Below are positions 1-9,600 of a stretch of DNA of 64,000 nucleotides, piece by piece. Within the stretch, counting starts at the first letter, position 1. The number at the start of each line of letters is the position of its first letter. Below the pieces are notes generated by a model. It did no database searches. It was given only the letters and a program-made list of their open reading frames with translations, and was not told the origin of the DNA. The position numbers and the translations under genes are program-made. Source of the stretch: Burkholderia sp. BCC0322 (lineage in GTDB: Bacteria > Pseudomonadota > Gammaproteobacteria > Burkholderiales > Burkholderiaceae). The stretch lies in assembly GCF_902833045.1 (NCBI RefSeq), contig NZ_CADFDU010000021.1:28746-92745 (forward strand), written 5' to 3'.

Positions 1-190
1 ACCGCTGCCCGATAGAGTTGACTCCGGTCCCGAAGGCAATGGAATAGTCACCAGCCGCGACAGCGCCATTTCCGTTTTCCAGCGAACCGTTGCCAGCAGT
101 CTGCGCAAGCGCTTCGCCGGACGTCGATGCGAGCGCGGCGGCGATCGCGATCGATAGTCCGGTTGGTGTGGGTCTTTTCATGATTTTCAT
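1..190 (-). CDS. trimeric autotransporter adhesin, N-terminal part (runs off the window)
   Basis: Only the first 63 codons lie in the window. They begin with a hydrophobic, Ala-rich signal peptide that ends near ALAQ, followed by Gly/Asn-rich sequence and the segment GDYSIAFGTGVNSIGQ. That matches the short repeats of YadA-type adhesin heads, in which SIAxG motifs build a trimeric beta-roll on the cell surface. ATG at 190 has GGGGA six bases upstream; a second in-frame ATG lies at 181. It is downstream of the secretion operon and in the same direction, but a hairpin separates them. Family assignment rests on one repeat only. Confidence 0.6.
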   Translation of the reverse strand, partial: MKIMKRPTPTGLSIAIAAALASTSGEALAQTAGNGSLENGNGAVAAGDYSIAFGTGVNSIGQR

Positions 191-261
191 TACAATCCCC
201 GCTAAACATCGAGATCCCGGTCTACGGGACGGTTACACCTGCGTTCGCGCAGGGCCTGGAA

Positions 262-312
262 CCCTCTGTTCCTGTCCTCCGCCAAGATTCCGGGAACAGA
301 GGGGTGTTTTTT
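262..312. terminator. hairpin with T-run, end of the transfer operon
   Basis: Inverted repeat CCCTCTGTTCC (262-272) with GGAACAGAGGG (293-303), followed on the + strand by TGTTTTTT. It starts directly after the stop of the last operon gene on the minus strand. The T-run fits + strand termination, so for the minus-strand operon it may act only as an RNA-stabilising hairpin. Confidence 0.5.
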
Positions 313-503
313 CAGCAGCACCGGCGATCCGGCTCAGCTGATTTCGATGCATCTCGAGCGCGGCCCAGCGCGATCGCGTGTTGCCGCGCGGCATGGAGGT
401 ATCCGAACCGCGCCGGCGAACTGGCGTCCGTCGTGCAGACCGCATAGACGTACTGGACGCGCGCCTCGCCCGCCCGGGCAAACCGAGACAACGTGGCCGT
501 CAT
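312..503 (-). CDS. small hypothetical protein (63 aa), last gene of the operon
   Basis: A 63-aa ORF whose ATG overlaps the stop of the DsbD-like gene by four bases (ATGA), the coupling used throughout this operon. GGGGA lies upstream. It is basic, has no signal peptide and no motif I recognise. The overlap argues that it is translated, but a chance ORF is possible. Confidence 0.4.
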   Translation of the reverse strand: MTATLSRFARAGEARVQYVYAVCTTDASSPARFGYLHAARQHAIALGRARDASKSAEPDRRCC

Positions 504-982
504 CGAGCGGTCCCCGACTGGCCCAACAGCGCAGCGGCAATCACGGGAAACGTCCGCTGCATTGGCGCGTAGCAAATCTGGTTGATTGCACAGCCTTGAT
601 AGATCACGATCAGGCCGAACATGTCGTGTGCGTTGACCGGCACCCGCAACCTCACCTCGTGCTCGAACACCTCCACTGAACGCCCCGCGCTCGGATCGGT
701 GACGAAGCTGCCTGCGCCGCGCTGGATCGCGCCGAGCCGTGCCCGGCCGTCATCGCTCACGACCCGAAAGCGATCGCCGTAGAGCCGATAACCATCTGCG
801 ATCGCGAAGTGGAGGACGACCGCGCCGCGTTCTTCGGTCATACGAACTCGAAACGCTTGGTCCGGAGAAAGAAATTCCTGGGCGTGTGCGGAACGTGCGA
901 GCAGGGTGCTCAGGATGCAAGCCAGCAACGCCAGCGACGAGGCCACGGCGAAACGAAGCACAACCCGAGTTCGGTTAGTCAT
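500..982 (-). CDS. DsbD N-terminal (alpha) domain-like periplasmic protein
   Basis: 160 aa: a signal peptide ending near SAHA, then a single domain like the N-terminal alpha domain of DsbD. The start FLSPDQAFRVRM and the late segment YQGCAINQICYAP carry two Cys in the relative positions of the DsbD-alpha redox pair. In DsbD this domain passes electrons from the membrane part to DsbC-type partners in the periplasm; here the membrane and thioredoxin domains are absent. The operon also carries a DsbC-like protein and a thioredoxin-like TraF, so a role in disulfide folding of the Cys-rich TraN, TraU and TraH proteins is a reasonable inference. Start ATG at 982 overlaps the upstream stop by four bases. 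Confidence 0.7.
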   Translation of the reverse strand: MTNRTRVVLRFAVASSLALLACILSTLLARSAHAQEFLSPDQAFRVRMTEERGAVVLHFAIADGYRLYGDRFRVVSDDGRARLGAIQRGAGSFVTDPSAGRSVEVFEHEVRLRVPVNAHDMFGLIVIYQGCAINQICYAPMQRTFPVIAAALLGQSGTAR

Positions 983-1464
983 CGCGCACCTCGCTTCTTC
1001 CACGCCAATTCCGCACGGACCAGGCCATGCAAGATCGGCAGCACCAATAAGCTCCAGAGGGACAGCGTTGCGCCTGCTACCATCCCGTCGAAACACAAGT
1101 CGAATGCAGTTTCGGCGATGGCTGCCCGCGGCGCTGCCGGCGGCGAATCAAAGTTCCAGACGATGACGATCATCGCCAGCATGCAAAGCAGGGCGACGCC
1201 CATGCCAAAATCACGCAGCCCGCGCTGCGCACGGCGTAGCGCGCTCCATGACCCGCGCTGGGTACACGTCAAACGTACCGCCGGTAAGAAAAGGAATGCC
1301 GTAAAAATCGTGGCGATGAACAAGGGTTCCGCGCTGTTCCAGAAGCCGAGCGCATCCAGGGAAGCAATGGGTGCTATCAGCATCCAGGTGCCGACCGTCA
1401 GCACGGCGAGCATGATCCGCACATGTCGGCGATGAGCTGAATGGCGACGGGAGAGTGTGCGCAT
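979..1464 (-). CDS. membrane protein of unknown function
   Basis: 161 aa with four likely membrane spans (about residues 18-38, 49-65, 88-105 and 125-146) and no motif I recognise. Position directly before the DsbD-alpha-like gene suggests it may replace the missing DsbD membrane part, but it lacks a clear conserved Cys pair, so this is only a suggestion. Start 1464 is preceded by AAAGGAGAA; an alternative ATG at 1518 overlaps the upstream stop by four bases but has no good ribosome site. Confidence 0.55.
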   Translation of the reverse strand: MRTLSRRHSAHRRHVRIMLAVLTVGTWMLIAPIASLDALGFWNSAEPLFIATIFTAFLFLPAVRLTCTQRGSWSALRRAQRGLRDFGMGVALLCMLAMIVIVWNFDSPPAAPRAAIAETAFDLCFDGMVAGATLSLWSLLVLPILHGLVRAELAWKKRGAR

Positions 1465-1514
1465 ACAAAGTTCTCCTTTACGCGCTGCGTGCATGTCGAA
1501 TTGCATCGTGCTGG

Positions 1515-2036
1515 TCATTTGTCAGAATGGGTGAGCACGTAGCGCAGGGCGTCCTGATTACCTGCCGCTGCGGCGCGCCGCATGAGCCGCATTCCGCTCT
1601 CACCATCCGGATCGACTCCAGCCGACGCATGACCTGCGGCAGACTTGGCGTCAGCGTGTTTCTGCAGTTGCATGCGGGCAACCAGGTACATCGCAGTCGG
1701 CTCACCTGCGTCGGCCTCCGTCTGCAGCAAACCCGGATAGTCGCGATTGAAATGAACGGCGAGCCAGGTACCTGCAGCGCGATTCCCGTCCCTCATCGCA
1801 GACTCCATCGCGGGGCGCATGTCAAGGTAGTCGCGCGAACGCCCCCACTTTTGCAGGGGACCGTCGGTGCCGGTGATGGCGAACAGGCAAGCCGCGGCCG
1901 CCAAAGCGATCCCGAGTCGCTTCAGCGTGCGTTGCGCAGCAGGATCGGGATTGGTGAGGATCAGCGTGCCATCGGGCCACGCGATCGCTGCGGCCGCTCG
2001 CCGGCGCTCGATGGAAGATGCGCGATGTCGATTCAT
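1515..2036 (-). CDS. membrane-anchored protein with Sel1-like segments
   Basis: 173 aa. One membrane span near residues 42-57, then a periplasmic part with helical, Ala-rich segments such as AGEPTAMYLVARMQLQ and RLMRRAAAAGNQDALRYVL that resemble Sel1/TPR-type repeats (AxxGxxxA...). Such repeats usually bind proteins. GGAGG precedes the start at 2036. It lies behind a predicted terminator, so it may start a new transcript. Function unknown. Confidence 0.55.
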   Translation of the reverse strand: MNRHRASSIERRRAAAAIAWPDGTLILTNPDPAAQRTLKRLGIALAAAACLFAITGTDGPLQKWGRSRDYLDMRPAMESAMRDGNRAAGTWLAVHFNRDYPGLLQTEADAGEPTAMYLVARMQLQKHADAKSAAGHASAGVDPDGESGMRLMRRAAAAGNQDALRYVLTHSDK

Positions 2037-2068
2037 TGCTGGTGCCTCCGCAGATACGTGATGTCGGG

Positions 2069-2098
2069 AAAAAAAGACCAGCCGGGCCAGCCGGCTGG
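2069..2098 (-). terminator. rho-independent terminator
   Basis: On the minus strand CCAGCCGG, loop CTGGC, CCGGCTGG is followed by TCTTTTTTT. It stands 60 bases past the stop of the BamE-like lipoprotein gene (2158-2556) and should end that transcript. Confidence 0.75.
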
Positions 2099-2157
2099 CG
2101 TCAAAGGAAGTGCGAAATGGGTACACACACTTCCGGGGATCAATTCAGTGATGGCGC

Positions 2158-2556
2158 TTATTGGCCGATGCCTCCCTTGGCCACATCCGTCGTTTCAGCA
2201 AAGGTGTATTTCTTGACGACACCGCTGTCGTCGAAAAGCACGGTCAAAGTCTTCTTGCGCACGTCGGCGCCGTGCGCAAACGCGCCGACGATCGGCACGA
2301 AGTTGATCGCGTGCGGCGTGGCGTGCGCCAGCTCGTAGGTCCAGATTTCCAGTCCCGAATCGGTGAACGTGGTTTTGTTCGGCGAACCGAAGGCATCCTG
2401 AACTTCCTGCTTCGTGCTCTTGCCCTGCTGGATCTGCGACTGAACGCTCGCCTGGGTGGCAGATTCGAGATGCTCGTTACCAGTGGTGGCGCAGCCAGCG
2501 AGCAACGTGGCGGCCGACAGCGCGACGATCAGGAGCGTGTTCTTCGTGAATTTCAT
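2158..2556 (-). CDS. BamE/SmpA-like lipoprotein
   Basis: 132 aa with a lipoprotein signal peptide (lipobox LLAGC at residues 17-21), so probably anchored in a membrane facing the periplasm. The body fits the BamE/SmpA fold: a helix with IQQGKSTKQEVQDAFGSP, the usual xGxTxxxVxxxxGxP signature, then TFTDSGLEIWTYEL and a final beta-strand pair. BamE helps outer-membrane protein assembly; plasmid copies have no settled role. GAGGAAG precedes the start. Confidence 0.7.
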   Translation of the reverse strand: MKFTKNTLLIVALSAATLLAGCATTGNEHLESATQASVQSQIQQGKSTKQEVQDAFGSPNKTTFTDSGLEIWTYELAHATPHAINFVPIVGAFAHGADVRKKTLTVLFDDSGVVKKYTFAETTDVAKGGIGQ

Positions 2557-2608
2557 GGTCTTCCTCGCAGTGTGATGAACAGTCAAAAAATGGTGATTCG
2601 TTGTTCGG

Positions 2609-3025
2609 CTAATACAGTCGACCGGATCGCTCGGCTTCACATACAGCGCGATACCAGTCGTCCATGTGGCGCCTCACTTGCAGCTCGACATAGCTGATGT
2701 ACGGTCGCCATCTGACGTAGAGCAGCGAGACGACGATGCCGGCGAGCGCGTACTTCGCTAGCGACGAGTGCGGCACGACGACGATCGGGTCATCCAGGTG
2801 GAATCCGTTCGCGATCAACTGCCCCCAGAGGAACAGCGAAGGCGCCCACGCCAGCCAGCAGAACGCGAGCCATTGCGCGACGTAGCGCGTTGCCCAGTCC
2901 GCTTCGATGCGAAGCAGCCGCGGGCTGGTCCACATCCTTCGGCGAACATGGCGGCGCTCGGCGAGATACAGCCGCGTGAAATGCGGGACCGGTCGCAGAC
3001 GTTTGGGGCGGTTGAATGGGAACAT
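2609..3025 (-). CDS. membrane protein of unknown function
   Basis: 138 aa, basic at both ends, with two membrane spans (about residues 51-72 and 88-104) and a Trp/Tyr/Arg-rich C-terminal tail. GGAG lies seven bases before the ATG. It follows the zeta-toxin fusion gene by nine bases, suggesting co-transcription. No family recognised. Confidence 0.55.
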   Translation of the reverse strand: MFPFNRPKRLRPVPHFTRLYLAERRHVRRRMWTSPRLLRIEADWATRYVAQWLAFCWLAWAPSLFLWGQLIANGFHLDDPIVVVPHSSLAKYALAGIVVSLLYVRWRPYISYVELQVRRHMDDWYRAVCEAERSGRLY

Positions 3026-3033
3026 GGCAGCTC

Positions 3034-5013
3034 CTATCGCTCGATCGCATGCTGGTGGTCGTACGATCGATCCGCACGCTCGGCCTCGTGATCGCGCTCC
3101 TTGACCTGGTGCAGCGCGCTATCCGGCGAATACTGAATCGCCACCTGCTCGCCCACCTCGACGTCGCGGGACAAGCGATCGCGCGGATAGACGATGCCGA
3201 CGGTCTGACCGATCTTGACCAGCGAGTGGTGCGTCGAGTTGGCCAGCACCTCGCCGCGGTAATGGCGTTCCAGCTGCTGCGCGTCGCGCAGGATCAGGTT
3301 GTGGTGATCGCCGGCCAGGCCGATCGCCCGGCGAGAGACGTCGTCCGGCACCTCGCCCTCGGGCAACTGGCCGCGGTGAATCTGCTCGGACAGGTTGGCG
3401 CGCTCGATTTCGCTGTGCGGGACCGTGCTGATCGAGGTCCGCGTTTCGAGATGCTGGTAAGCGGCGTCGAGCTCGGGGAAGAGGGCAAGCGCTTGATCCC
3501 GACCCAGCGTGTCGAAGGCGCGGCCGCGCTCGGCGTCGCGAGCGTGGTCGACGACGTGCCGGCGCGGCGCCCGCACCGTGTCGACTTCGACCTCCGACTT
3601 TGCCTGCTCGGGTTGGTGCGTAGGTGCCAGCGCTTGCCGCTCGCGCGCCGGTTCGATGCCGCCCGGATCCACGACGACGACACGACCATCCACGACGCCC
3701 ACATTGTCGACACCCTGATCACCCCAGTGATACCCGCGCTGCCGAAGTGCTTCGGCCGTGCGCTCGACATCGGCGGGTGTAATGCCACGCATATCCGCGC
3801 GGGGCATAACCTCGTATCGCAGATTTCCTTCCGTGCCGCTCGCAACCGGCTGCAGGACTTCGGGATTCTTCGGTCGAACAGCAAGATCACCGGTACCGAG
3901 CCTCACCACGTGTTTGTCGTCGGCCGCCAGTACCACAGACGACGCGCCGGCATCCAGCGGCGTCAGGCGGGACATTCCGAGTTCGCGCAACTTGGCCTCG
4001 AGCGCCGGCAGGTGCCTGGACGCAGCGATTTCCGCGGCGACCGGATCGGAATAGTGCCCCCCGAGGTTCGGCACGTCGCGCGTCATCGAACGGAGGATGT
4101 CGCGCAAGCCAGGTTCCGGCGACGAGCTATCCTCGCCGGGCGCTCGAGGGGTCAGTACTTGCGCAGTACCGTGCTGGATTGCCAGCGCGTGTTCGCGACG
4201 CTGCACGATGTCGGCGATCTCCGGGGCGGGTGCGCCGCGCAAGGTACGCGCCTCCTGGATGTCATCGAGCATTCGAACGTGATTGGTGAGCTCGTCGTGC
4301 GTCATCGGACGCTCGCGCTCACGTACGATCGACGCCGCGGCGGCCTGCGGCTCCCGCCACTCGCCCTGATGCAATTCGTTGCGGTACACCTCGCGGTGGT
4401 GCCGATCGACGACCAGGATTCGATCCACCGCCTTCTCGCGCTCGAGCAACGCGACGGTTTCCACCATGCCGGCATACGCCTGATCATGCTGCTCGGGATT
4501 GACCACGCGCCCAACACCCATCGTGGCGATCTCCCGCTCGGTTCGCATTTGCGCGCGCGTAAGCGACACTTCGGCTGGCATGGCCACGCCTCGAACCTCC
4601 AGCGTGTAGCCGCGCTCGTTGAGCCGCCGCGCGAGATTGCGAAGGCTCTCGGGATTGCGCATCGTGCCGTCGACCACAAGATCGCGGCGTGCTTCGGATG
4701 CAGCCGTGGTCAACCGGCCCGCCCAGCGACCGGCGTCGACATGCGTCAGGTCTGCGGCGTGTTGCGGATCGTCGCGAAGAAGCCGGCTGTACTGCGGGAG
4801 GTTCTCTCTCATACGGTCCGCATCAATCAACACGGCACCGCCACGTTCTTTGAGCTCCCCCATCGCCTGGCGCGCGAGGGCTGTCTTACCGGCACCAGGC
4901 TGGCCACCGATGAGGATCGCCTTCGGTTCGGCCTGCTCGCGGCTGCCCTCGATTGCCTCCCGCTCCACGCGCGCATACGCGCGTTGCATCACGACATCCG
5001 GAATTGTGTCCAT
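3034..5013 (-). CDS. zeta-toxin / kinase-like / KfrB-domain fusion protein
   Basis: 659 aa. Residues about 25-230 are a zeta-toxin (UNAG kinase) domain: Walker A GGQPGAGKT at 36-44, then VLIDADRMR with the expected acidic residue. Residues about 340-460 hold a second kinase-like fold: a Val-rich loop VVLAADDKHVVRLGTG, then HWGDQGVDNVGV and VVVVDPGG, resembling the HxDxxxxN and DxG motifs of aminoglycoside-phosphotransferase-like kinases (here HWGD). Residues about 575-640 match the KfrB domain seen at the end of plasmid polyvalent proteins. The middle is linker-like. Free zeta toxins poison peptidoglycan precursor synthesis; in this fusion the activity may serve plasmid or conjugation control. 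The small gene just upstream could be its antitoxin. Confidence 0.75.
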   Translation of the reverse strand: MDTIPDVVMQRAYARVEREAIEGSREQAEPKAILIGGQPGAGKTALARQAMGELKERGGAVLIDADRMRENLPQYSRLLRDDPQHAADLTHVDAGRWAGRLTTAASEARRDLVVDGTMRNPESLRNLARRLNERGYTLEVRGVAMPAEVSLTRAQMRTEREIATMGVGRVVNPEQHDQAYAGMVETVALLEREKAVDRILVVDRHHREVYRNELHQGEWREPQAAAASIVRERERPMTHDELTNHVRMLDDIQEARTLRGAPAPEIADIVQRREHALAIQHGTAQVLTPRAPGEDSSSPEPGLRDILRSMTRDVPNLGGHYSDPVAAEIAASRHLPALEAKLRELGMSRLTPLDAGASSVVLAADDKHVVRLGTGDLAVRPKNPEVLQPVASGTEGNLRYEVMPRADMRGITPADVERTAEALRQRGYHWGDQGVDNVGVVDGRVVVVDPGGIEPARERQALAPTHQPEQAKSEVEVDTVRAPRRHVVDHARDAERGRAFDTLGRDQALALFPELDAAYQHLETRTSISTVPHSEIERANLSEQIHRGQLPEGEVPDDVSRRAIGLAGDHHNLILRDAQQLERHYRGEVLANSTHHSLVKIGQTVGIVYPRDRLSRDVEVGEQVAIQYSPDSALHQVKERDHEAERADRSYDHQHAIER

Positions 5014-5027
5014 GATGGGCTCCGGTA

Positions 5028-5276
5028 TCAGGCGCGATCGGCGTTCAGCTGCCGGGCGCGCGGGCCGTACTCGGCCAGCGCATGTGCAATCGCGACGTCG
5101 TCGTCCGGCTGCAGAGCGTCGCGCGCGGCGACCAGCACCTTGCGTTCAGCATCCGCGGTAGCCACGCGCGCAACATCCGGCTGGCTGCGCGACTCTTCTT
5201 CCGCGATGACCGTGACCTGGTGGGCGATCAGTTGGCCGATCGTTTGGCAGGCGACTTCGTAATCGACGTGAGGCAT
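5028..5276 (-). CDS. small helical protein, possible antitoxin partner of the zeta fusion
   Basis: 82 aa, acidic, predicted almost wholly helical (for example DYEVACQTIGQLIAHQ), ending 14 bases before the zeta-toxin fusion start. CAGGAG precedes the ATG at 5276; an upstream in-frame start at 5303 lacks a ribosome site. Epsilon antitoxins are small helical proteins encoded upstream of zeta, so position and shape fit, but I see no direct epsilon motif. Confidence 0.5.
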   Translation of the reverse strand: MPHVDYEVACQTIGQLIAHQVTVIAEEESRSQPDVARVATADAERKVLVAARDALQPDDDVAIAHALAEYGPRARQLNADRA

Positions 5277-5321
5277 CGTGTTCTCCTGTGAAAAAGTGGG
5301 CATGCGTGCGTACGTCCCGGA

Positions 5322-5948
5322 TCAAACAGCCGGGAATGGTTTGGATTCGTTCCAGAGCCGCATCCAGGCAGTGCGCACTGCGGCGGCAACCGTCGCGTGG
5401 TGCCAGATGACGAGGACGTTTTCGGCGTTGTGGTACGCGCCGGCCTGCGTGTAGTTCATCGACCCGGTCTGCGTCGTATCCCCATCGGCGACGATGAACT
5501 TGTCGTGCATAAGCGGCACGGCCATGTCGATGCGCACCGGGATGCCAGCGGCCACGAGATCGGCGAGCTTCGAGCCGCGGCCGTCGAGCTGGGAGCGGTC
5601 GAGGACGACGCGGACCTGCACGCCTGCGTGGGCGCGCTCAATGAGGTGGGTGACGATCCGGCGATTGGTGAGCTCGTATGCGGCGACGTCGAGCTCCGAC
5701 TGCGCGCTGTCGATCACGCTCAGCACGAGCGCCTCGGCCTGGCCATCGGGCGAGGTGGCGAATTGCACCGAGGCGCGGTCGGCGAAGCCAGAGCTTTCCG
5801 AATGTGCGGAGCTTTCCGCCGGATGCTTCAGGCCGCTCGCAAAATGACCAACCGACGACGGCAGACTGCCCAAATCTGGCGTCGAGCCGTCGTGCAGCAC
5901 GTAATAGCCGACACCGGCGACGACCGCCAGGCAGAGAAGGAATTTCAT
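5322..5948 (-). CDS. phospholipase D-family endonuclease (Nuc-like)
   Basis: 208 aa. An N-terminal membrane anchor or signal peptide (residues 1-19) is followed by a single PLD domain. The HKD motif MHDKFIVADGDTTQTGS (H148, K150, D155) is complete, with GSMNYT after it. This is the short one-HKD nuclease class carried by many conjugative plasmids; it acts as a dimer and is exported to the periplasm. It may degrade incoming DNA or support transfer; this is not established. Its start overlaps the stop of the small lipoprotein gene by four bases. Confidence 0.85.
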   Translation of the reverse strand: MKFLLCLAVVAGVGYYVLHDGSTPDLGSLPSSVGHFASGLKHPAESSAHSESSGFADRASVQFATSPDGQAEALVLSVIDSAQSELDVAAYELTNRRIVTHLIERAHAGVQVRVVLDRSQLDGRGSKLADLVAAGIPVRIDMAVPLMHDKFIVADGDTTQTGSMNYTQAGAYHNAENVLVIWHHATVAAAVRTAWMRLWNESKPFPAV

Positions 5949-6082
5949 ACAGGCCTCCCGACGTGGGAGGTCTGGCCCGCAGCGGCATAGGGTCCGGGGC
6001 AGCTGTCACCGGTGTGCGGCGCCGCGCAGGCGGCGAGAAGCAGAGCGGGAATGGTGAGCGCCACAGCGCGAACTCGACTCAC
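5945..6082 (-). CDS. small lipoprotein (45 aa)
   Basis: A 45-codon ORF from a GTG at 6082 (another GTG at 6094). It has an N-terminal hydrophobic stretch ending in the lipobox LLAAC, then a short Pro/Gly-rich tail. Its stop overlaps the nuclease start by four bases. Plasmid transfer regions often carry such small lipoproteins for pore assembly or entry exclusion, but the sequence gives no specific role. The start is uncertain because no strong ribosome site precedes it. Confidence 0.45.
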   Translation of the reverse strand: MSRVRAVALTIPALLLAACAAPHTGDSCPGPYAAAGQTSHVGRPV

Positions 6083-6211
6083 CGTCGATATCACGCAAAT
6101 ACGAGACGTAAACGAATTAACGCCGCGGCGAATTACGTCATTAACGATTAACTTGCCACTACGCCAAATAAGGCGTAACGTCAACATTAATTGCGTACGG
6201 GGACGCTCATC

Positions 6212-6604
6212 ATGGATTATGTGCTTGCGAATTTCATGGCCGTATTGGCCGCAATTATTTTCTCGGTTTTCACATCGTTCATTGCGTCGCGAAGTGGCCG
6301 GACCGCTTACCGAAAAATCATGTGGAGCTACCTGATTACATTGCTGATTGCAGCCATCGTCATTACGGGAATGCAGCTGCCTTTTGCCATTTTGGCATTC
6401 GGCGCGCTCCTTTCCTGCATCTTCGGCGTGTTCGCCCAGTTGGCCATTGCAGTCAAGCTTGGCCATCTCGTCATGACTGACGGGCACTACGGTGACGGCT
6501 GGAACAAGGCTAGTTCGAGCGACAATACAAGCAGCGATCTTTGTAACGATTGGTTCTGGAGAGACCAACGAAATCAGATGAGTCATAGCGATTGGCGTCA
6601 TTGA
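6212..6604 (+). CDS. small inner-membrane protein, opposite to the tra operon
   Basis: 130 aa on the + strand inside a minus-strand region. Three hydrophobic spans (about residues 4-24, 37-54 and 58-82), then a polar tail rich in Ser, Asn and Trp. Its base composition is lower in GC than its neighbours, suggesting a separate origin. A strong + strand terminator follows the stop. Plasmid membrane proteins in this position can be exclusion or immunity factors, but nothing in the sequence decides this. A second ATG lies 21 bases upstream. Confidence 0.6.
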   Translation: MDYVLANFMAVLAAIIFSVFTSFIASRSGRTAYRKIMWSYLITLLIAAIVITGMQLPFAILAFGALLSCIFGVFAQLAIAVKLGHLVMTDGHYGDGWNKASSSDNTSSDLCNDWFWRDQRNQMSHSDWRH

Positions 6605-6621
6605 TTAATGATTTAGCTTCC

Positions 6622-6642
6622 GGGGGCTGCAAGCCCCCTTTT
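6622..6642 (+). terminator. rho-independent terminator
   Basis: GGGGGCT, loop GCA, AGCCCCC followed by TTTT, 18 bases after the + strand membrane protein. It ends exactly at the traG stop codon. Confidence 0.85.
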
Positions 6643-9600
6643 CATTGGTCAGTGGGGTTAATGCCTTCCGCATCCGTACTTGGAATCGCCTTCACCACAC
6701 GTCCGTCCTCCCCAACCCCGCGCTCAGGCCGATTCAACGACGCAAGAGCACTTGGCGAAGTTGCCGGCCCGCTTACCTCCGATTCGCCCCGTGCTGCATT
6801 TGCCGATGCCGCCCCAGCGTTCGATGGTTCGACGTACTGCGAGGGAGCAACGGGCATCGCGCCTCCAACTGCTGGCAACTGGCTGACCGGTACGTGGTCG
6901 AACTTCGCGTTGCCTTGCCCCCCCGCACCTTGCGGTACAACGCTCGGGCTGTTGCCACCATCCGCCCTCGAATCCCTGCCGCCTGCAATTGCTGATGCGA
7001 CCGTCGAACTCCCTGGGGCGGCTGGCCGTGCGGGGGTGGACGTACTCGGCCCAGCGCGATCAGATTTCGCGTTGTCAATCCGTGCACCGCTGCGTCCCGT
7101 CCCGGTTGTCGGCACCATCTCCGAAACGCCGCCGCTACGCTCGATGGAAGCGGTCGGCGCAGCAGTCACTGACCTGGTGGAACCCGCAACTGGCGGGATT
7201 CGACTCGCAACAGTGGGGCGGGCCGCTCCGTCTTGCTTCGAAGCCGCTTGGGTCGTCGAAATAGGGGAGACAGAACCTGGTTGCACGATTGCGCCTGGTG
7301 CGGCCGCGACCGAGCGAGCTTTGTCGCCTGCAGCCCCGCGCTGACTGTTGGTATTCGCCGCAGCCGACGAAGGGAGGCCGCCACTTCGGTTAATCATGGC
7401 GGTCGGCGAGGCAGCAGTGGGCGTCCCAGCGCCAGCCGACCGCTGCTCACGATTCGAGTCAATCGGACGCGCCACGCCCCCATGCTCCGCGCCAGCATCG
7501 ACCGTGGTGGTGGGAGCTGATACCGGTCGCGAAACTACCGGCGCCTCACCGGGTACAGGGGTCGCTTTGTGAGTGCCGGCGCCGGTCAGACTAGTTGTGT
7601 TCGTCGGCGCCGAGATAGCCTCGCCGTCGCCGCGCTTCACGGACGTCGCAGGAGTCGGTCGCATTGCAGGCGAGGCCGTCGTGGCTCGGCCAAAAGCACC
7701 GCCAGCCTGACTGCCACCTTGCCCATCAGGCAGCTGGTCGTTGCCCGCCGGCAAAGCCACGATCCTGAAATCAGACTCTGACAGGCGCGGTTGCGAGCCA
7801 GAGGAGGACGTGCCAATACCCGCCCCGCGAGCGGCTTCCAACGTCGGTCCATTTCCCGTCGCATTCGGGTTCAGGAACTTTTCAACTACTGTGGGGGATG
7901 CTGCTGCACCAGCCGGTGCGAACGGCTGAATCGAATTTCTCCACGCCGTGAGGGGCGCCGTGTCGTCAGACGCTGGCGCCGACGTCGGCGCAGGTGAAAG
8001 CGCGCGGCCTGGTGCCCGCTCGGACGTCATGAGTGGCTTGTTGTTCCCGGAAGGATCGACGTGATCGTGTACCTGTTTGATCGGCGCGGCGGACTCGTTT
8101 GTGACCCGTTGTCGCGTGGCGTCTACCCGCTGTTGCGCGTCGGTTACGACTTGGGGCATCAGCGTCGCAATATCGAGGGGTGTCGTGTCCGCGGGGCCAA
8201 CAGCGCCCGCAAAACGCTGAAACGCGGTGGGCGCGCTTGCGCCAACACCGGCCTGATTGCGTTGGTTCTGGCGAACCACATCGGCCCCGCTCGCGGGCAG
8301 AGCAGATCCGTCGCGCGCCGTGGTCGGCAATGTGGAATTGCGTACGACGAGCTCACGCATCTGTCCGTCTTCGGCGACGAGCCGTGCAATCTCCGGCGTG
8401 GGCAGGGTCATCAACTGGCTATACCGCATGCCGTTTCGCGCTGCGACCGCCTGCAGGTTCTCCGGCGTCATCAGGTTGGTCGAGGTATCGACGCGGTAAA
8501 CCGTTTGCGTCGATCCACGCTGACGCACATCTGCGCTTCGGGACAGATCCGCCGCAACACGTGAGCCAGAAGAAACCTGGTCCGTCAGTGACGCAGTGTG
8601 GTCCCGACGAACATGCTGGCCCGAATCCATCCCGGTGGAGTCGCTGTGCATCTGCGTCCCTTCGTGGCTGACCTGATCGCTTTCGGTGTACGCACCCAAA
8701 CTACTGTATTGATCGACAAATTTTTGTGCGTCCGAATTTCGCCATGACTTGGTATATCCACCTTCACCAGAGAGATCGAGACCGAGCTTCAGACTCGACT
8801 GCCCCTTTCCTGTACCTCCTCCATTTGCATAGTCGGCAGCACGCACCTTCGAGCGATAGGCATCTCGAATCGCCTGCACTTCCTGCGGCGATTTACCAAG
8901 TGACTGTGCTTTTCCTGCAAGCTTGTCTTCCTCCGCCTGGTTGAACAACGGCGAGTTCACAGCCGGATTACTTGCGCCCGGCCGGCCACTTCCAGAAGTC
9001 CCACGCCCGTTACCACCAGACGAGCCGCCCGCTCCACCGCCTGCGTTGCCGGCCGGCGACCCATCGTCACCAAACGACTTGGAAAAGCCGCCTCCAAGCA
9101 TGATCGACCCTTTGGCACCCGCCGACGTTACTCCGTCGACAGAGTGCGACTGATCTATCGCGTACTGCTGATCATGCGCGGTTCGCCGCTCACCAGATTG
9201 GGTAGACGACCCACGCGTTCCCGAGCTGGAATCATCCGACGCACGTTGCGTGTTGCCGCGCTCTTGGCTATTCGTGACGCTGTTCGTGCTCGACGCGAGC
9301 TGCTCGCGGCCCGAGAACGTGGAGTTGGTTCGGTTTGCGGCGACGCCCGTCGACGAATCGGTGCCGAGCGACCGCTCGAACGAATCCTGCGAGCTAGCCG
9401 ACACGCCCAGATTGTTCTGATAGTCGGTTCGTGCGATGAGCCCATTCGCGAAATTCGTGAAGGCCGATCCAGTCCCGGTATCGACGTTCATCGAGCCGGT
9501 GCGCGACTGCACCGTGCTGTCGTACTTGTTGGCCGACGTCACGTTGCGCGAAGCGTTGTCGATCGACGACGAATCCATATGGACATTGCCAATGTTTTCG

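Noticed and set aside
3016-5262. 748-aa plus-strand open frame
   Set aside because: It is exactly antisense to the zeta-toxin fusion, which has clear motifs; high GC creates long antisense frames.
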